Notes: generated by a model from the letters alone, not told the origin. A DNA stretch of 64,000 nt from Streptomyces sp. STR69 (GCF_024519455.1 NZ_JALJRY010000007.1:283540-347539), one strand, 5' to 3'; numbered from the stretch's first letter, positions 39,978 to 47,747 are shown. Numbers and translations: made by a program.

Positions 39978-40486
39978 CAGACGGCCCCCACCGCATGCGC
40001 GCCCGTCAGGATCACAGCCTGCGGCAGCCCCCAGATCCCCCCGGCCTGCGCCCACACCCCGGCTGCGACGATGCCCGTGATCGCAGCTTTGCCCGGGGAC
40101 AGCTCCCGGAAGTACATGATGCTGGCGAGGAGCAGCGACACCGCGCCCAGGCCCGCCGTGCCGAAGCCGCCGTTGGTGAACACCGAGGCGAACGCGTCGC
40201 TGAGGTTCTTGCCCACGACCCAGATCGACCCGGCCACCATGTACAGCGTGCCCGCGACCACGCCCGTCCACTGGGCTTGGTCGCTGGTCAGACGCTTACG
40301 GATGCGGGACTTCTTCCCCCCGCCCTTGCCTCCCGGACCGTCACCTCCACCACCCTTGGGCTCACGGATCCCGACCCACAGGATCAGGGTGAGGACGGTG
40401 GCGATACCGCCGGCGCCGACGGTGCCGAGGATCTTCCCGCCCTCGACGCTGATGGCGGGGGCGGCGGCGAGCAGGTGGGTGTTCAC
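39977..40486 (-). CDS. Polytopic membrane protein of the Spd-like block
   Basis: The 169-residue protein has an N-terminal helix (LGTVGAGGIATVLTLILWVG), a Gly/Lys-rich cytoplasmic loop and three or four further helices (WTGVVAGTLYMVAGSIWVVG; LGAVSLLLASIMYF; AAITGIVAAGVWAQAGGIW). It is coupled on both sides by four-base overlaps. Likely an integral membrane component of the plasmid-like block. Confidence 0.65.
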   Translation of the reverse strand: MNTHLLAAAPAISVEGGKILGTVGAGGIATVLTLILWVGIREPKGGGGDGPGGKGGGKKSRIRKRLTSDQAQWTGVVAGTLYMVAGSIWVVGKNLSDAFASVFTNGGFGTAGLGAVSLLLASIMYFRELSPGKAAITGIVAAGVWAQAGGIWGLPQAVILTGAHAVGAV

Positions 40487-41031
40487 GGTGTGAGTCCTGT
40501 TCCGGAGGCGGCGGGCGCGTAGAGGGCGAGCGCGACGAGGGCGGTGGCAAGGGGGATGCGGGCGGCCCAGGCGATGCCGGGCCACCAGTGGCGGGTGCGG
40601 CGGTCCCACAGATGGGCGATGAGCGCGGTACCGCCGATGCCGAGGGTGAGTGCGCCCGCGATGCTGGTCTGGTGGCCGCAGTCGGCGATCGCTGAGGCGA
40701 ACTGCTGGTAGAGGCCGAGGAGCCAGCCCGTCCCGGCTGCGCTGGCGTTGTAGAGGAAGCGGCGGGTCTTGGGGCTGATCGCGGCGGTGGCGCGCTCGCG
40801 CGGCTGGGTGAGGATGGCCGGTATGTGGGGGCGCGGCCAGTAGTCGGGCTGGGGCTGGAAGCGATGATCCGGCTCGTCGCCCTTCGGCTCCGTGTCGGTG
40901 ACCTTGTCGTCGTAGAGCTGCTCCCACCAGTCGTCGGTGGCCATGGCGTCTCCGTGCGCGTCGGGGCCTACGCCGTGCTGGCGTAGGAGGTGGCGGATTC
41001 GGCGCTCGTCGGCGCCCGGCTCGCGGCTCAT
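40483..41031 (-). CDS. Membrane protein of the Spd-like block
   Basis: The 182-residue protein has an acidic, hydrophilic N-terminal half and three membrane helices (YNASAAGTGWLLGLYQQFAS; IAGALTLGIGGTALIAHLW; WAARIPLATALVALALYAPA). Its shape and neighbours match small membrane proteins of Streptomyces transfer/spread regions. Start and stop overlap adjacent genes by ATGA and GTGA. Confidence 0.65.
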   Translation of the reverse strand: MSREPGADERRIRHLLRQHGVGPDAHGDAMATDDWWEQLYDDKVTDTEPKGDEPDHRFQPQPDYWPRPHIPAILTQPRERATAAISPKTRRFLYNASAAGTGWLLGLYQQFASAIADCGHQTSIAGALTLGIGGTALIAHLWDRRTRHWWPGIAWAARIPLATALVALALYAPAASGTGLTP

Positions 41032-42185
41032 GTGTAGAACCCCGTTCCGTCGCCGATCCGGTCGCGGGCGTCCTTGAGCCGTCGGCCGGCGGTGGCCGGG
41101 CTCACGCCGAGGAGGTGAGCCGCGGTGGTCTTGGTGAGCCGCTCGCCAGCCCTGAGCCGGTGAGCCAGGGTGAGGATCTGCTGCTCGATCTCGTCGTCTC
41201 CTGAGCCGCCCGTCTCGCCAGTGGGTTCAGGGCTCGGCTCGCCCGGCTCAGGGCGGCTCACGATGACCGGATCAGCCGGGCTCAAGACGGGCTCACGTGA
41301 GACGTGCTGGTCAGAGGTCTGCGAGGGCAACTTCACGGGGTCGTCGAGCACGGGCTTCGGCTCACGGCCGGTGACGTGGAGCGCGGTGGCGACGGTCGTC
41401 TCATAGTCGACCGGCTCAGGCTCAGACGGCTCGGGCTCACGGTTCACAACGGGCTGAGCCGAGGGCAGCTCGGGCGCGGTGGGGGCTGAGCCGTGCTCGA
41501 TGTCGAGCACGCCCGAGACCGGGGCCAGGGGCCGCCCGTACCGCGTGAGCCGCAACGCCATGACGGCCGACACCGGAGCCTTGCTCCGCCAACGACGGCC
41601 GTACCGGGCGCGCAGCCGGGCCCGCTCGACGAGCCGGGACTGCTCCAACTGGATCACCTGGTCGTAGGAGCGCAGCTCCCACAACTTCATGCGCCGCCAC
41701 AGCCGGAAAGTGGAGATCGGGTCGAGGAGCCACCGGACCAGGCGGACGGAGTCCATGTGGCGTCCGGCCACGATCTCGGCGGTGCGGCCGATCGCGTGTC
41801 GTGCCGCCTCGACGACGACCACGAACAGGACGGGGATCGTCGCGTGCATGCCGACACCGAGCGGGTCGGGCCAGGCCGCCGCGCCGTTGAACGCGATCGT
41901 TGCCGCGGTGAGCAGCCATGCCGTGTGACGCAGCAGCGCGAGCGGCATGGTCAGCCAGGTGAGGAGCAGGTCGAGGGCGAGCAGGACGAGGATTCCGGCG
42001 TCGATGCCGACGGGGAAGACCGTGGCGAACGCACCGAAGTGCTTGCGCTCCGCGAGGTGACGGACGGCGGCGTATGAGCCGGCGAATCCGATCGCGGCGA
42101 TGATGGCGGCGCCGGCGGCGACCGCGATGACGAGTCGGCGCTGGAGAGTTGTGAGGGTGGGGCGGTCGCCGGTGGGCGTCTCCAC
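41028..42185 (-). CDS. DUF2637-domain spread-like membrane protein
   Basis: The 385-residue protein has four membrane helices (about residues 15-130: VIAVAAGAAIIAAIGFAGSY; FPVGIDAGILVLLALDLLLT; TAWLLTAATIAFNGAAAW; ATIPVLFVVVVEAARHAIG), the core of DUF2637. A Pro/Glu-rich linker leads to a C-terminal helix-turn-helix (RLTKTTAAHLLGVSPATAGR). DUF2637 proteins are best known from Streptomyces conjugative plasmids and AICEs, in the intramycelial spread (Spd) region. GTG 42185 is chosen for the AGGGAG site. Confidence 0.8.
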   Translation of the reverse strand: METPTGDRPTLTTLQRRLVIAVAAGAAIIAAIGFAGSYAAVRHLAERKHFGAFATVFPVGIDAGILVLLALDLLLTWLTMPLALLRHTAWLLTAATIAFNGAAAWPDPLGVGMHATIPVLFVVVVEAARHAIGRTAEIVAGRHMDSVRLVRWLLDPISTFRLWRRMKLWELRSYDQVIQLEQSRLVERARLRARYGRRWRSKAPVSAVMALRLTRYGRPLAPVSGVLDIEHGSAPTAPELPSAQPVVNREPEPSEPEPVDYETTVATALHVTGREPKPVLDDPVKLPSQTSDQHVSREPVLSPADPVIVSRPEPGEPSPEPTGETGGSGDDEIEQQILTLAHRLRAGERLTKTTAAHLLGVSPATAGRRLKDARDRIGDGTGFYT

Positions 42186-42268
42186 GGTGGCTCCCTGCTG
42201 CGTGAAGAGGGCCGCGCCCCGGCGGGGACGTCTGGGGCGCGGCGGCTTGGGGTGGGGTTGGTGGGTGG

Positions 42269-42463
42269 TCAGCCCTGGCCGCGGAACCATGCGGTCTTAG
42301 GGATGCGGCGCCAGTGGTCGTCCTCCCAGTCCTGGCCCTCGCTCGCGGCCTGGCGGGCGCCGGCGGTCTTGGCGCGGCGGAAGCGTCCGGCGTTGCCTGT
42401 GACGGAGGTTCCGGCGGCGGGGTAGTCGCGGGTGGACTGGTCTCGGTTGCGGCGCCAGACCAT
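42269..42463 (-). CDS. Small basic protein of the Spd-like block
   Basis: The 64-residue basic, Trp-containing protein (MVWRRNRDQSTRDYPAAGTS, GRFRRAKTAGARQAA) belongs to a type seen beside DUF2637 genes in plasmids, of unknown role. Its start lies at the end of the next upstream gene (42463). Confidence 0.6.
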   Translation of the reverse strand: MVWRRNRDQSTRDYPAAGTSVTGNAGRFRRAKTAGARQAASEGQDWEDDHWRRIPKTAWFRGQG

Positions 42464-42666
42464 CAGCTGTCGCCTCCGGGGAGTACGCCTTCGCGTTCGC
42501 CGGTGCCGCCTTGCGCTTCGTGCGCGTCGGCGACGGTGGTGGTGTGGGTGTAGTCGGCGGCGCAGCGCCGGAGGAGTTCGGGCACGGAGGCTTGGGGGTC
42601 GGTGTCGACGGGCTCTTGCGTGCCGGGGCTGTGCTGCTCAGGGGCCTGATCGGTAGGCTCGGGCAT
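42463..42666 (-). CDS. Small acidic protein, first of the Spd-like block
   Basis: The 67-residue protein (MPEPTDQAPEQHSPGTQEPV, PELLRRCAADYTHTTTVADA) is acidic and probably unstructured at its start. It is the first gene of the leftward block that begins at the divergent operator region 42667-42862. Confidence 0.55.
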   Translation of the reverse strand: MPEPTDQAPEQHSPGTQEPVDTDPQASVPELLRRCAADYTHTTTVADAHEAQGGTGEREGVLPGGDS

Positions 42667-42780
42667 GCCTGCCCTTTCGAGAGAGTCGGGGTAGGTGCCC
42701 CCGGTCCATGTGGAGTTCCAGCTCCGGGCCGGGGGCTTGTGCGTTGCAGGGAACCGATCGCGGCTCCCCCGACTCAGCAC

Positions 42781-42821
42781 GCTAGACCCTAGGGTCTAGC
42801 TTGTGCAAGACCCTAGGGTCT
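42781..42821. promoter_or_regulatory. Two perfect palindromic operators
   Basis: GCTAGACCCTAGGGTCTAGC (42781-42800) is a 20-bp palindrome; AGACCCTAGGGTCT (42808-42821) repeats its central 14 bp, with centres 24 bp apart. They lie in the divergent region between the leftward Spd-like block and the rightward regulator gene at 42863, so one dimeric repressor could control both. Confidence 0.75.
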
Positions 42822-42862
42822 AGAGTCGGGTTGTCGCGCTCCACGGCACGGAGGGAGCGTCA

Positions 42863-43159
42863 GTGGACGAGCAGGTCGAGGAGGTGCGTCGACTCTTGGA
42901 AGCCATCGAGCGCCTGGAGCGGATGCAGGACGATGAGGCGTGTGCCAAGGCGGTCACGCAGGTACTCGATACCTGGCCGGATAACCATGCGCGTCTGCGT
43001 GAGTTGCGTCAGGCGCGGGTCCAGCGGATGAAGGACTCCGGGATGACATGGCAGCAGATCGGCGCCGTGCTCGGCGTGCATCCGACACGGGCGCAGCAGA
43101 TCGCGAAGGGACTAAGGGGCTCGAAGCGGCCACCGAAGAAGGGCGAGTCCGAGGAGTGA
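42863..43159 (+). CDS. HTH regulator of the plus-strand cassette
   Basis: The 98-residue protein has a helical N-terminus (EEVRRLLEAIERLERMQDDE) and a helix-turn-helix (KDSGMTWQQIGAVLGVHPTR, AQQIAKG) of the sigma-region-4-like type with a basic tail. It is the first gene behind two palindromic operators and is a good candidate for the protein that binds them. GTG 42863 follows CGGAGGGAGC. Confidence 0.75.
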   Translation: MDEQVEEVRRLLEAIERLERMQDDEACAKAVTQVLDTWPDNHARLRELRQARVQRMKDSGMTWQQIGAVLGVHPTRAQQIAKGLRGSKRPPKKGESEE

Positions 43160-43548
43160 GCGGCGTGGATTTGGTCCAGTGGCTCAACGTCCAGCTCGAC
43201 ATCGACACGGCGCGCGCCACGGCTGCGGCCGAGGAAGACGGCCCCAACTGGCACTACGACGGGCGTGCCGTCATCACGCATCGGGAGCGCGACCTGGTGG
43301 CGGTCGGATCGCAGGACTTCATAGACCGGGAGCGCGGTGAGCACATCGCGGAGCATGATCCGGCTCGGGTGCTGCGGGAGATCGACGCCAAGCGACAGAT
43401 GCTCGCCGCCTGGTCGCGGGGCGCCCCGACCGGCGTCATCGATGTCAAGTACGCGCGCGGGTACGCCAACGCGCTAAGTGAAGCGGTGCGAGTGATTGCC
43501 CTGTCCTACGTCGGCCGCCCCGGCTACCGCGAGGAATGGCGGCCGTGA
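43156..43548 (+). CDS. DUF6221-family protein
   Basis: The 130-residue protein (VSGVDLVQWLNVQLDIDTAR, GQDFIDRERGEHIAEHDPAR-like core, VLREIDAKRQMLAAW, VIALSYVGRPGYREEWRP) fits DUF6221, a family frequent in Streptomyces genomes and mobile elements with unknown function. GTG 43156 overlaps the preceding stop by GTGA. Confidence 0.75.
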   Translation: MSGVDLVQWLNVQLDIDTARATAAAEEDGPNWHYDGRAVITHRERDLVAVGSQDFIDRERGEHIAEHDPARVLREIDAKRQMLAAWSRGAPTGVIDVKYARGYANALSEAVRVIALSYVGRPGYREEWRP

Positions 43549-43742
43549 GCGAGGTCTGCCGCGTCTACTGGGGCGCCCGAGGCTGCGCTCTCCCGCACGG
43601 CCACGACCCGGCCCAACAGGTCCGCACGCACCGCACTGTCGAGCCGACCGAGCAGGAGGTCACGGTACGGGACGCGTTCTTGTTCGGGGAGGACCTCACG
43701 CCCGAGGAACTGCGACTCTGCGTCGAGCTGTACGGCGAGTAG
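43545..43742 (+). CDS. Small hypothetical protein
   Basis: The 65-residue protein (VSEVCRVYWGARGCALPHGH, then VEPTEQEVTVRDAFLFGEDL) contains two Cys and a His pair near the start. GTG 43545 gives a GTGA overlap with the previous gene; ATG 43536 is an alternative. Such proteins often follow DUF6221 genes. Confidence 0.6.
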   Translation: MSEVCRVYWGARGCALPHGHDPAQQVRTHRTVEPTEQEVTVRDAFLFGEDLTPEELRLCVELYGE

Positions 43743-43808
43743 CCGCGCTATCCCCGAGCCCCCGTCTGCGCGCCGGTCGGGGGCTCGCTGCTGCCCCACC
43801 TACACTCC

Positions 43809-44051
43809 GTGCACGTGGCAGACATCGAACGCCTGATCCCGCTGGAGCGCGCCGCCGAGACCGAACGGGCCAAGTTGGCCGGCCTCATCGGCGACGAGTA
43901 CGAGGCGCAGTGGCAGGCCTGGCGCACGGCATCCGAGACGGTCCAGGCCGCGATCACCGAGCATGCGGCGGAGTCCGGCGAGAACCGATACGAGGTCGAG
44001 AAGGCCGTCAAGACGGCTGCGCGGCACTCCGAGGAGGATCCGGCCGGATAG
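43809..44051 (+). CDS. Small helical protein
   Basis: The 80-residue helical protein (DIERLIPLERAAETERAKLA, YEAQWQAWRTASETVQAAIT) is hydrophilic and may form a coiled coil. GTG 43809 or GTG 43815 may be the start. It is part of the plus-strand cassette; function unknown. Confidence 0.55.
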   Translation: MHVADIERLIPLERAAETERAKLAGLIGDEYEAQWQAWRTASETVQAAITEHAAESGENRYEVEKAVKTAARHSEEDPAG

Positions 44052-44104
44052 CCGGGCAGGCCCCTGGCTCGACGGGGCACAGGCGGGGTGTTTGAATCGA
44101 ACGC

Positions 44105-44545
44105 ATGAACGAACTGCCTCCGGATCCCGCCCGCCTCCGGGCGATCCTCGGATACCTGGAGCAGCAGCTCACCGAGGAGGAGACCGTGATCACGTACCTG
44201 CGGCTCCAGGTCGAGGCCGTACGGCACGCCCTCACCGTGGCCGAGAACCGAGGACCGGCCAACACCACGCCCCCCTCGCCGCACCGTACGACGTCCGCTG
44301 CTCCAGCTGCGCTCGGTCCCGCGCCCACGCGCGCACAGCGCCAGTCCACCGGATTCATGATCGAGCAACGGCGGACACCGACGGGCCCGCAGGAGGCGGC
44401 CGTGCACCTCGACGACTGCACGATGAGCAGCAACCGCACGCATCCCGTCTCGCCGCAGGACGCCCGACTGGCGCTCACGGACGCGCAGTTGGAGGCCTGC
44501 CAGTTCTGCCGGCCGGACACCGAGCTGGGCATCGACGTCGCGTGA
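44105..44545 (+). CDS. DUF6233-like protein
   Basis: The 146-residue protein starts MNELPPDPARLRAILGYLEQ, QLTEEETVITYLRLQVEAVR (helical) and ends with a Cys-His-containing part (VHLDDCTMSSNRTHPVSPQD, ACQFCRPDTELGI). This matches the DUF6233 layout common in Streptomyces, often in cassettes with DUF6221. Function unknown. Confidence 0.7.
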   Translation: MNELPPDPARLRAILGYLEQQLTEEETVITYLRLQVEAVRHALTVAENRGPANTTPPSPHRTTSAAPAALGPAPTRAQRQSTGFMIEQRRTPTGPQEAAVHLDDCTMSSNRTHPVSPQDARLALTDAQLEACQFCRPDTELGIDVA

Positions 44546-44552
44546 GGGCCGG

Positions 44553-44613
44553 AGCAGCAAAGCGCAGAACGCCCGCCCCCACACTGGAGGACGAGCGCTC
44601 TGCGCCTGCTGCT
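44553..44613. terminator. Bidirectional terminator between convergent genes
   Basis: AGCAGCAAAGCGCAGA pairs with TCTGCGCCTGCTGCT across a 30-base loop. It ends the plus-strand cassette and the leftward gene at 44612. Confidence 0.65.
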
Positions 44614-45007
44614 ATCGGACCGTCAGCCTGAGGCTTCCGTCATCGAGGTACTCCGTGTAGGTGCCCTGCGCGGCGCTGATCTCCGCCGCCGTGAGGACGA
44701 CCTTGCCGCCCAGCTTGGCCACAAGCGCGCCGGTCCTCGCGGCGGCTTCCTCCCGCTCGCGGACGATCTGGGCGTCCAGCTGACGGTTCTTCTCCAGGGC
44801 CCGGTTGAGTGCCGCGGGCCAGTCCTGCTCGTCTACGTCGCCGGCGACTTCCGGCTCTCTGCTCGTCATGGCCGGAGAGGGTAGCGGGTGTCCGGGCGTG
44901 AACCGCAATCGTTCCGGCTGGATCACCAAGTAGCTCTTGATCGTGCGCTCCATGCTCCGACGGATCCGCCCCATGGCCTGCTGAATTGCCTCGTCCCGCC
45001 CGCTCAT
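44612..45007 (-). CDS. Hypothetical helical protein
   Basis: The 131-residue protein (MSGRDEAIQQAMGRIRRSME, RTIKSYLVIQPERLRFTPGH, RALEKNRQLDAQIVREREEA) is mostly helical and ends with a small beta unit (GTYTEYLDDGSLRLTVR). ATG 45007 overlaps the upstream stop (ATGA). Function unknown. Confidence 0.6.
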   Translation of the reverse strand: MSGRDEAIQQAMGRIRRSMERTIKSYLVIQPERLRFTPGHPLPSPAMTSREPEVAGDVDEQDWPAALNRALEKNRQLDAQIVREREEAAARTGALVAKLGGKVVLTAAEISAAQGTYTEYLDDGSLRLTVR

Positions 45008-45711
45008 GCCGCGATAACTCCTTCGCCCCATACCCGCCCGCAGCCCGTGCAGTGCGCGACCGGCGGACGGCCGTCCCCGCCGTGGATGTCGATCCGGCCG
45101 CCGCAGTCGTGCCGCTGTTCCAGCGTCCGGCGTTGCGCCGCGATGTCCAGGGCGCGCTCGACGCGCTCGGCCGCGCCCGCGGCGACGATCCCGATCTGAT
45201 CCACCTCTACGACGGTCAGCTTCCGGAAAGGGCCGGCCTTCGACTCGACCCGGGCCAGCAGCCACAGCGCCGTGTACGGGACGGGGCGGCGGTGCCCGGT
45301 CCACCTCCAGCGGCGCGGGTCCGCCATATCGGCGTGGGCGAGGGCGTTGCGGCGCTGGCGGTCGGCGGCTGGCCACTGCTTCGGGGCGAACGGCATGGGT
45401 GGCCGCTGGACTGTGGCGGCGATGTGGTCGGCGCAGTCGTGGAGTGCTGCCTCGACGGCGCGCATGGTGTCGAGGATGTGGAGTCGTACGGGGGTGGGGC
45501 GGTCGCCGAGTTGGATCGGGTCGCGCTCCAACGATCGAAGGTGCGCGGCCTGGTGCTGGCGGTATTCCAGTTGGTCGGCGTCTTCGAGGGCGGCGAGGTA
45601 GCTGCGGAGGCCGAGGCCGAAGGCGCCGATAGTGGTGGGTTGGCCGGCGGCTTGGTGGAGGTCGGTCCAGTGGAGGGCGATGGTACGGAGGTGCGTGGCG
45701 GTGGTGGTCAT
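45004..45711 (-). CDS. Hypothetical protein with C-terminal zinc ribbon
   Basis: The 235-residue protein is mainly helical (AFGLGLRSYLAALEDADQLE, TPVRLHILDTMRAVEAALHD) and ends with a probable Zn site formed by HDCGGRIDIHG and HCTGCGRVWG. A middle segment (VPYTALWLLARVESKAGPFR) is conserved-looking. Function unknown; a DNA-binding role is possible. Confidence 0.62.
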   Translation of the reverse strand: MTTTATHLRTIALHWTDLHQAAGQPTTIGAFGLGLRSYLAALEDADQLEYRQHQAAHLRSLERDPIQLGDRPTPVRLHILDTMRAVEAALHDCADHIAATVQRPPMPFAPKQWPAADRQRRNALAHADMADPRRWRWTGHRRPVPYTALWLLARVESKAGPFRKLTVVEVDQIGIVAAGAAERVERALDIAAQRRTLEQRHDCGGRIDIHGGDGRPPVAHCTGCGRVWGEGVIAA

Positions 45712-45760
45712 CGGGGCTCCGTGTTGCTGGTGGGGCGGCGTATCGTGATGGCCACCGGAT

Positions 45761-45799
45761 GGGGCGTGCCTGGCCTGGGGAGGTCGTGAGGCGCGCCCC
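45761..45799 (-). terminator. Hairpin terminator
   Basis: GGGGCGTGCCT and AGGCGCGCCCC pair (one G-U) around a 17-base loop, between the micro-ORF at 45809 and the gene starting at 45711. Confidence 0.55.
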
Positions 45800-45808
45800 T
45801 TCGTCGTG

Positions 45809-45874
45809 TCAGCGTCCTTGCGCGACGTGGAGGCCGGCCTGCTTCCACCTTTCGGGCGTGGCCAGATCGGTCAT
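45809..45874 (-). CDS. Possible 21-residue micro-ORF
   Basis: ATG 45874 overlaps the stop of the upstream gene (ATGA) and encodes MTDLATPERWKQAGLHVAQG plus R. The coupling suggests translation, but the peptide is tiny and could be incidental. Confidence 0.35.
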   Translation of the reverse strand: MTDLATPERWKQAGLHVAQGR

Positions 45875-46257
45875 GAGGCGCTCCGGTCGTTGAGGTGGGC
45901 GGTGATCTCCTCGAACGCGCGGCGGTCCGCGTAGTCGAGGCGGTAGGTGTCGCGGCGCGGCAACACCGGTCGCTTGCAGCCGGGCCCGTGGACTTCGCCG
46001 TCGGAGTGGAGCCAGAACTGGCAGCACGGCGACGGGAGTTCGGCCGGTCCGGCGGCGGCGCGCTGCTCCTGCACGTGGCGGGCGAGGATCTGGCGATGGG
46101 TGTCGTAGGCGCGGCTGGCGCACCAGTAGGCGATGGCGCCGACGTAGGTGCCGGGGAGTATGAGCAAGGGGCTGACGGTGGCTCCGTAGGCGGCTGCGCA
46201 GGCGCTGAGGATGGCGGCTGCGGTGCAGGTGCGGGCGGTGCGTAGGGCGGGTGTCAT
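45871..46257 (-). CDS. Membrane protein with Cys-rich tail
   Basis: The 128-residue protein has two membrane helices (TCTAAAILSACAAAYGATVS; LLILPGTYVGAIAYWCASRA) and a cytoplasmic part with CCQFWLHSDGEVHGPGC, a possible metal or redox site. The stop overlaps a micro-ORF start, and the start overlaps the next upstream stop. Function unknown. Confidence 0.6.
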   Translation of the reverse strand: MTPALRTARTCTAAAILSACAAAYGATVSPLLILPGTYVGAIAYWCASRAYDTHRQILARHVQEQRAAAGPAELPSPCCQFWLHSDGEVHGPGCKRPVLPRRDTYRLDYADRRAFEEITAHLNDRSAS

Positions 46258-46385
46258 CTGTTCCTCCGGCGGAGTGCGGCGCGGGTGGCGGAGATGAGGA
46301 AGGCGATGAAGCAGCAGGCGCCGAGGGTGAGGCAGGTGAGTCCGGCGATGAGGTACCAGCCGGGGGCCGCGGGGACCTGGTGCAC
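46254..46385 (-). CDS. 43-residue membrane peptide
   Basis: GTG 46385 (GGGAG upstream, two bases after the previous stop) encodes VHQVPAAPGWYLIAGLTCLT, LGACCFIAFLISATRAALRR: one or two membrane helices and a basic end. The four-base overlap with the next gene supports translation. Confidence 0.55.
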   Translation of the reverse strand: MHQVPAAPGWYLIAGLTCLTLGACCFIAFLISATRAALRRRNR

Positions 46386-46387
46386 GG

Positions 46388-47218
46388 TCAGGTCTCCCGG
46401 TCCGCGCCAGGCTGCCCGGACGAGACGGCGGCGCAGCGCGGGCACAGGGCGAACGCCTCCTGGTTGTCGCCCTTGCATGACGGGCACATCGCCGGGTCGA
46501 CGGTGGCGTTGCCGGGTGTGACGTTGAAGTGCGGACGCAGCATGGCCGCCTCGCCGTCCGGTGTCGGGTCCTGCCGCGCCTCGCGCCGGGCCCGGACCGT
46601 CTCGCAGTCGACGGCTGCGCACCCACCGTGGTCGCCTTCGGTGTGACGCTGCTCGGCCGCCGCGATGCGCGCGCGGATCGACTGGCACGCGGCCTCGGTC
46701 AGGCCGCCGGGGGTGAGGTCGTGTGGGAGGTTGCAGTGCGGGCAGCGGGGGCGCTTCGGCCTTGATGGCGGTGTGTTCGGCCGGGCAAGCTGCTCCAGCT
46801 CCCGCAGCGTGAGGTTCCGCAGTACGGCCATGACCGCGTCGGCTTCGCGAAGAGCAGCCGTCCAGTGGAGTTCCGCCACGAACTCCTGGGACGGCACGCC
46901 ATCGGACTGGATGATGGCGGTGGCGATGCGGTCGCGGAGCGCGGTCTGGTCTGCGGGCGGCACGGCAGCCGGGGCAGCGGGATCGCCCCGCTCCTCAACA
47001 GTGCGGCAGTCAGGGCATGTACCGCTGGACCAGCCAGCCGCGAACGCTGCGCGGCGAGCGGCGGTCTCGTCTGGCCACAGTCCGGCTCGGGCCGCAGTCT
47101 CGCGCGGTTCGAGTGCGGCGAGGGGGAGGTCTTCGCCGGGCGTGTACCAGTCGGGCAGGGAGAGCCAGCGGCGGCAGGGGCCTGAGCACTGGACTCGATA
47201 GGCGACGGTGATGGTCAT
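46388..47218 (-). CDS. Multi-zinc-ribbon protein
   Basis: The 276-residue protein contains four or more Cys pairs: VQCSGPCRRW, GTCPDCRTV, PRCPHCNLPHD and MCPSCKGDNQEAFALCPRCA. A helical middle section (LRDRIATAIIQSDGVPSQEF) has a pattern common in actinophage proteins of unknown role. It probably binds several Zn ions and nucleic acid or protein partners. Confidence 0.65.
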   Translation of the reverse strand: MTITVAYRVQCSGPCRRWLSLPDWYTPGEDLPLAALEPRETAARAGLWPDETAARRAAFAAGWSSGTCPDCRTVEERGDPAAPAAVPPADQTALRDRIATAIIQSDGVPSQEFVAELHWTAALREADAVMAVLRNLTLRELEQLARPNTPPSRPKRPRCPHCNLPHDLTPGGLTEAACQSIRARIAAAEQRHTEGDHGGCAAVDCETVRARREARQDPTPDGEAAMLRPHFNVTPGNATVDPAMCPSCKGDNQEAFALCPRCAAVSSGQPGADRET

Positions 47219-47256
47219 GGTGTGGCTCCTGGTGGTGTGGTGGGATCGGGGTGGCC

Positions 47257-47285
47257 GGCCGCCCGCGATTCGAGCGCGGGCGGCC
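47257..47285 (-). terminator. Strong hairpin terminator
   Basis: GGCCGCCCGCG and CGCGGGCGGCC form a perfect 11-base stem with a seven-base loop, between the DUF2493 gene and the multi-zinc-ribbon gene. Confidence 0.7.
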
Positions 47286-47295
47286 GTGCTCGTGG

Positions 47296-47742
47296 TCATG
47301 CGGAGTACGTGCGCCTGGTCGGGATCGCGGCCTGCTCGGCAAGGTCCGCGCAGCTGCTTGCCCCATGCGACGGGTGCGGTTCCGTACGACGGCAGCGGGG
47401 CGACGTGCACGGGCCGATGAACGCGAAGCACGCGTCCGCCCCGAGCCGGACCATGTAGGCGTTGCGGCGCGGCCCTGCGCCCGGCCACTCGCCGAAGTCC
47501 TCGGTCGGGTGGCCCTTGGCCGGGTGCTCCTCGATGTCGAAGTTCTGGCCGCGGTTCTGGTGCCAGCGGGCCCAGGCGTCGGCGATCCGGTCAGCGCCGG
47601 TGGGGCATCCGCCGTGGACGACGACGAGGCGCTGCCCCTGCGCGATGGCGAGGGCGCCGGCGGTGGTGAGGATGTTCTCGATGGCCCGGTGGTCGGTCCA
47701 GTCGCGGCTGCCGGTAATGAGGATGCGGTAGGTCGTGGTCAT
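47296..47742 (-). CDS. DUF2493 (SLOG-fold) protein
   Basis: The 148-residue protein starts MTTTYRILITGSRDWTDHRA and has the GGCPTGADRIADAWARWHQN segment: the GSR and GGxxGAD motifs of DUF2493/YspA-like SLOG proteins, which bind nucleotide-like ligands. A Cys-containing tail (PCTSPRCRRTEPHPSHGASS) with two CxxC-like pairs may bind metal. Such genes are frequent in actinophages. Confidence 0.78.
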   Translation of the reverse strand: MTTTYRILITGSRDWTDHRAIENILTTAGALAIAQGQRLVVVHGGCPTGADRIADAWARWHQNRGQNFDIEEHPAKGHPTEDFGEWPGAGPRRNAYMVRLGADACFAFIGPCTSPRCRRTEPHPSHGASSCADLAEQAAIPTRRTYSA

Positions 47743-47747
47743 GGCGG

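Noticed and set aside
38982..42666. Complete conjugation system
   Set aside because: Although spread-like genes are present, I found no FtsK/TraB-type translocase, relaxase or Rep initiator of plasmid type, so autonomous conjugation is not supported.
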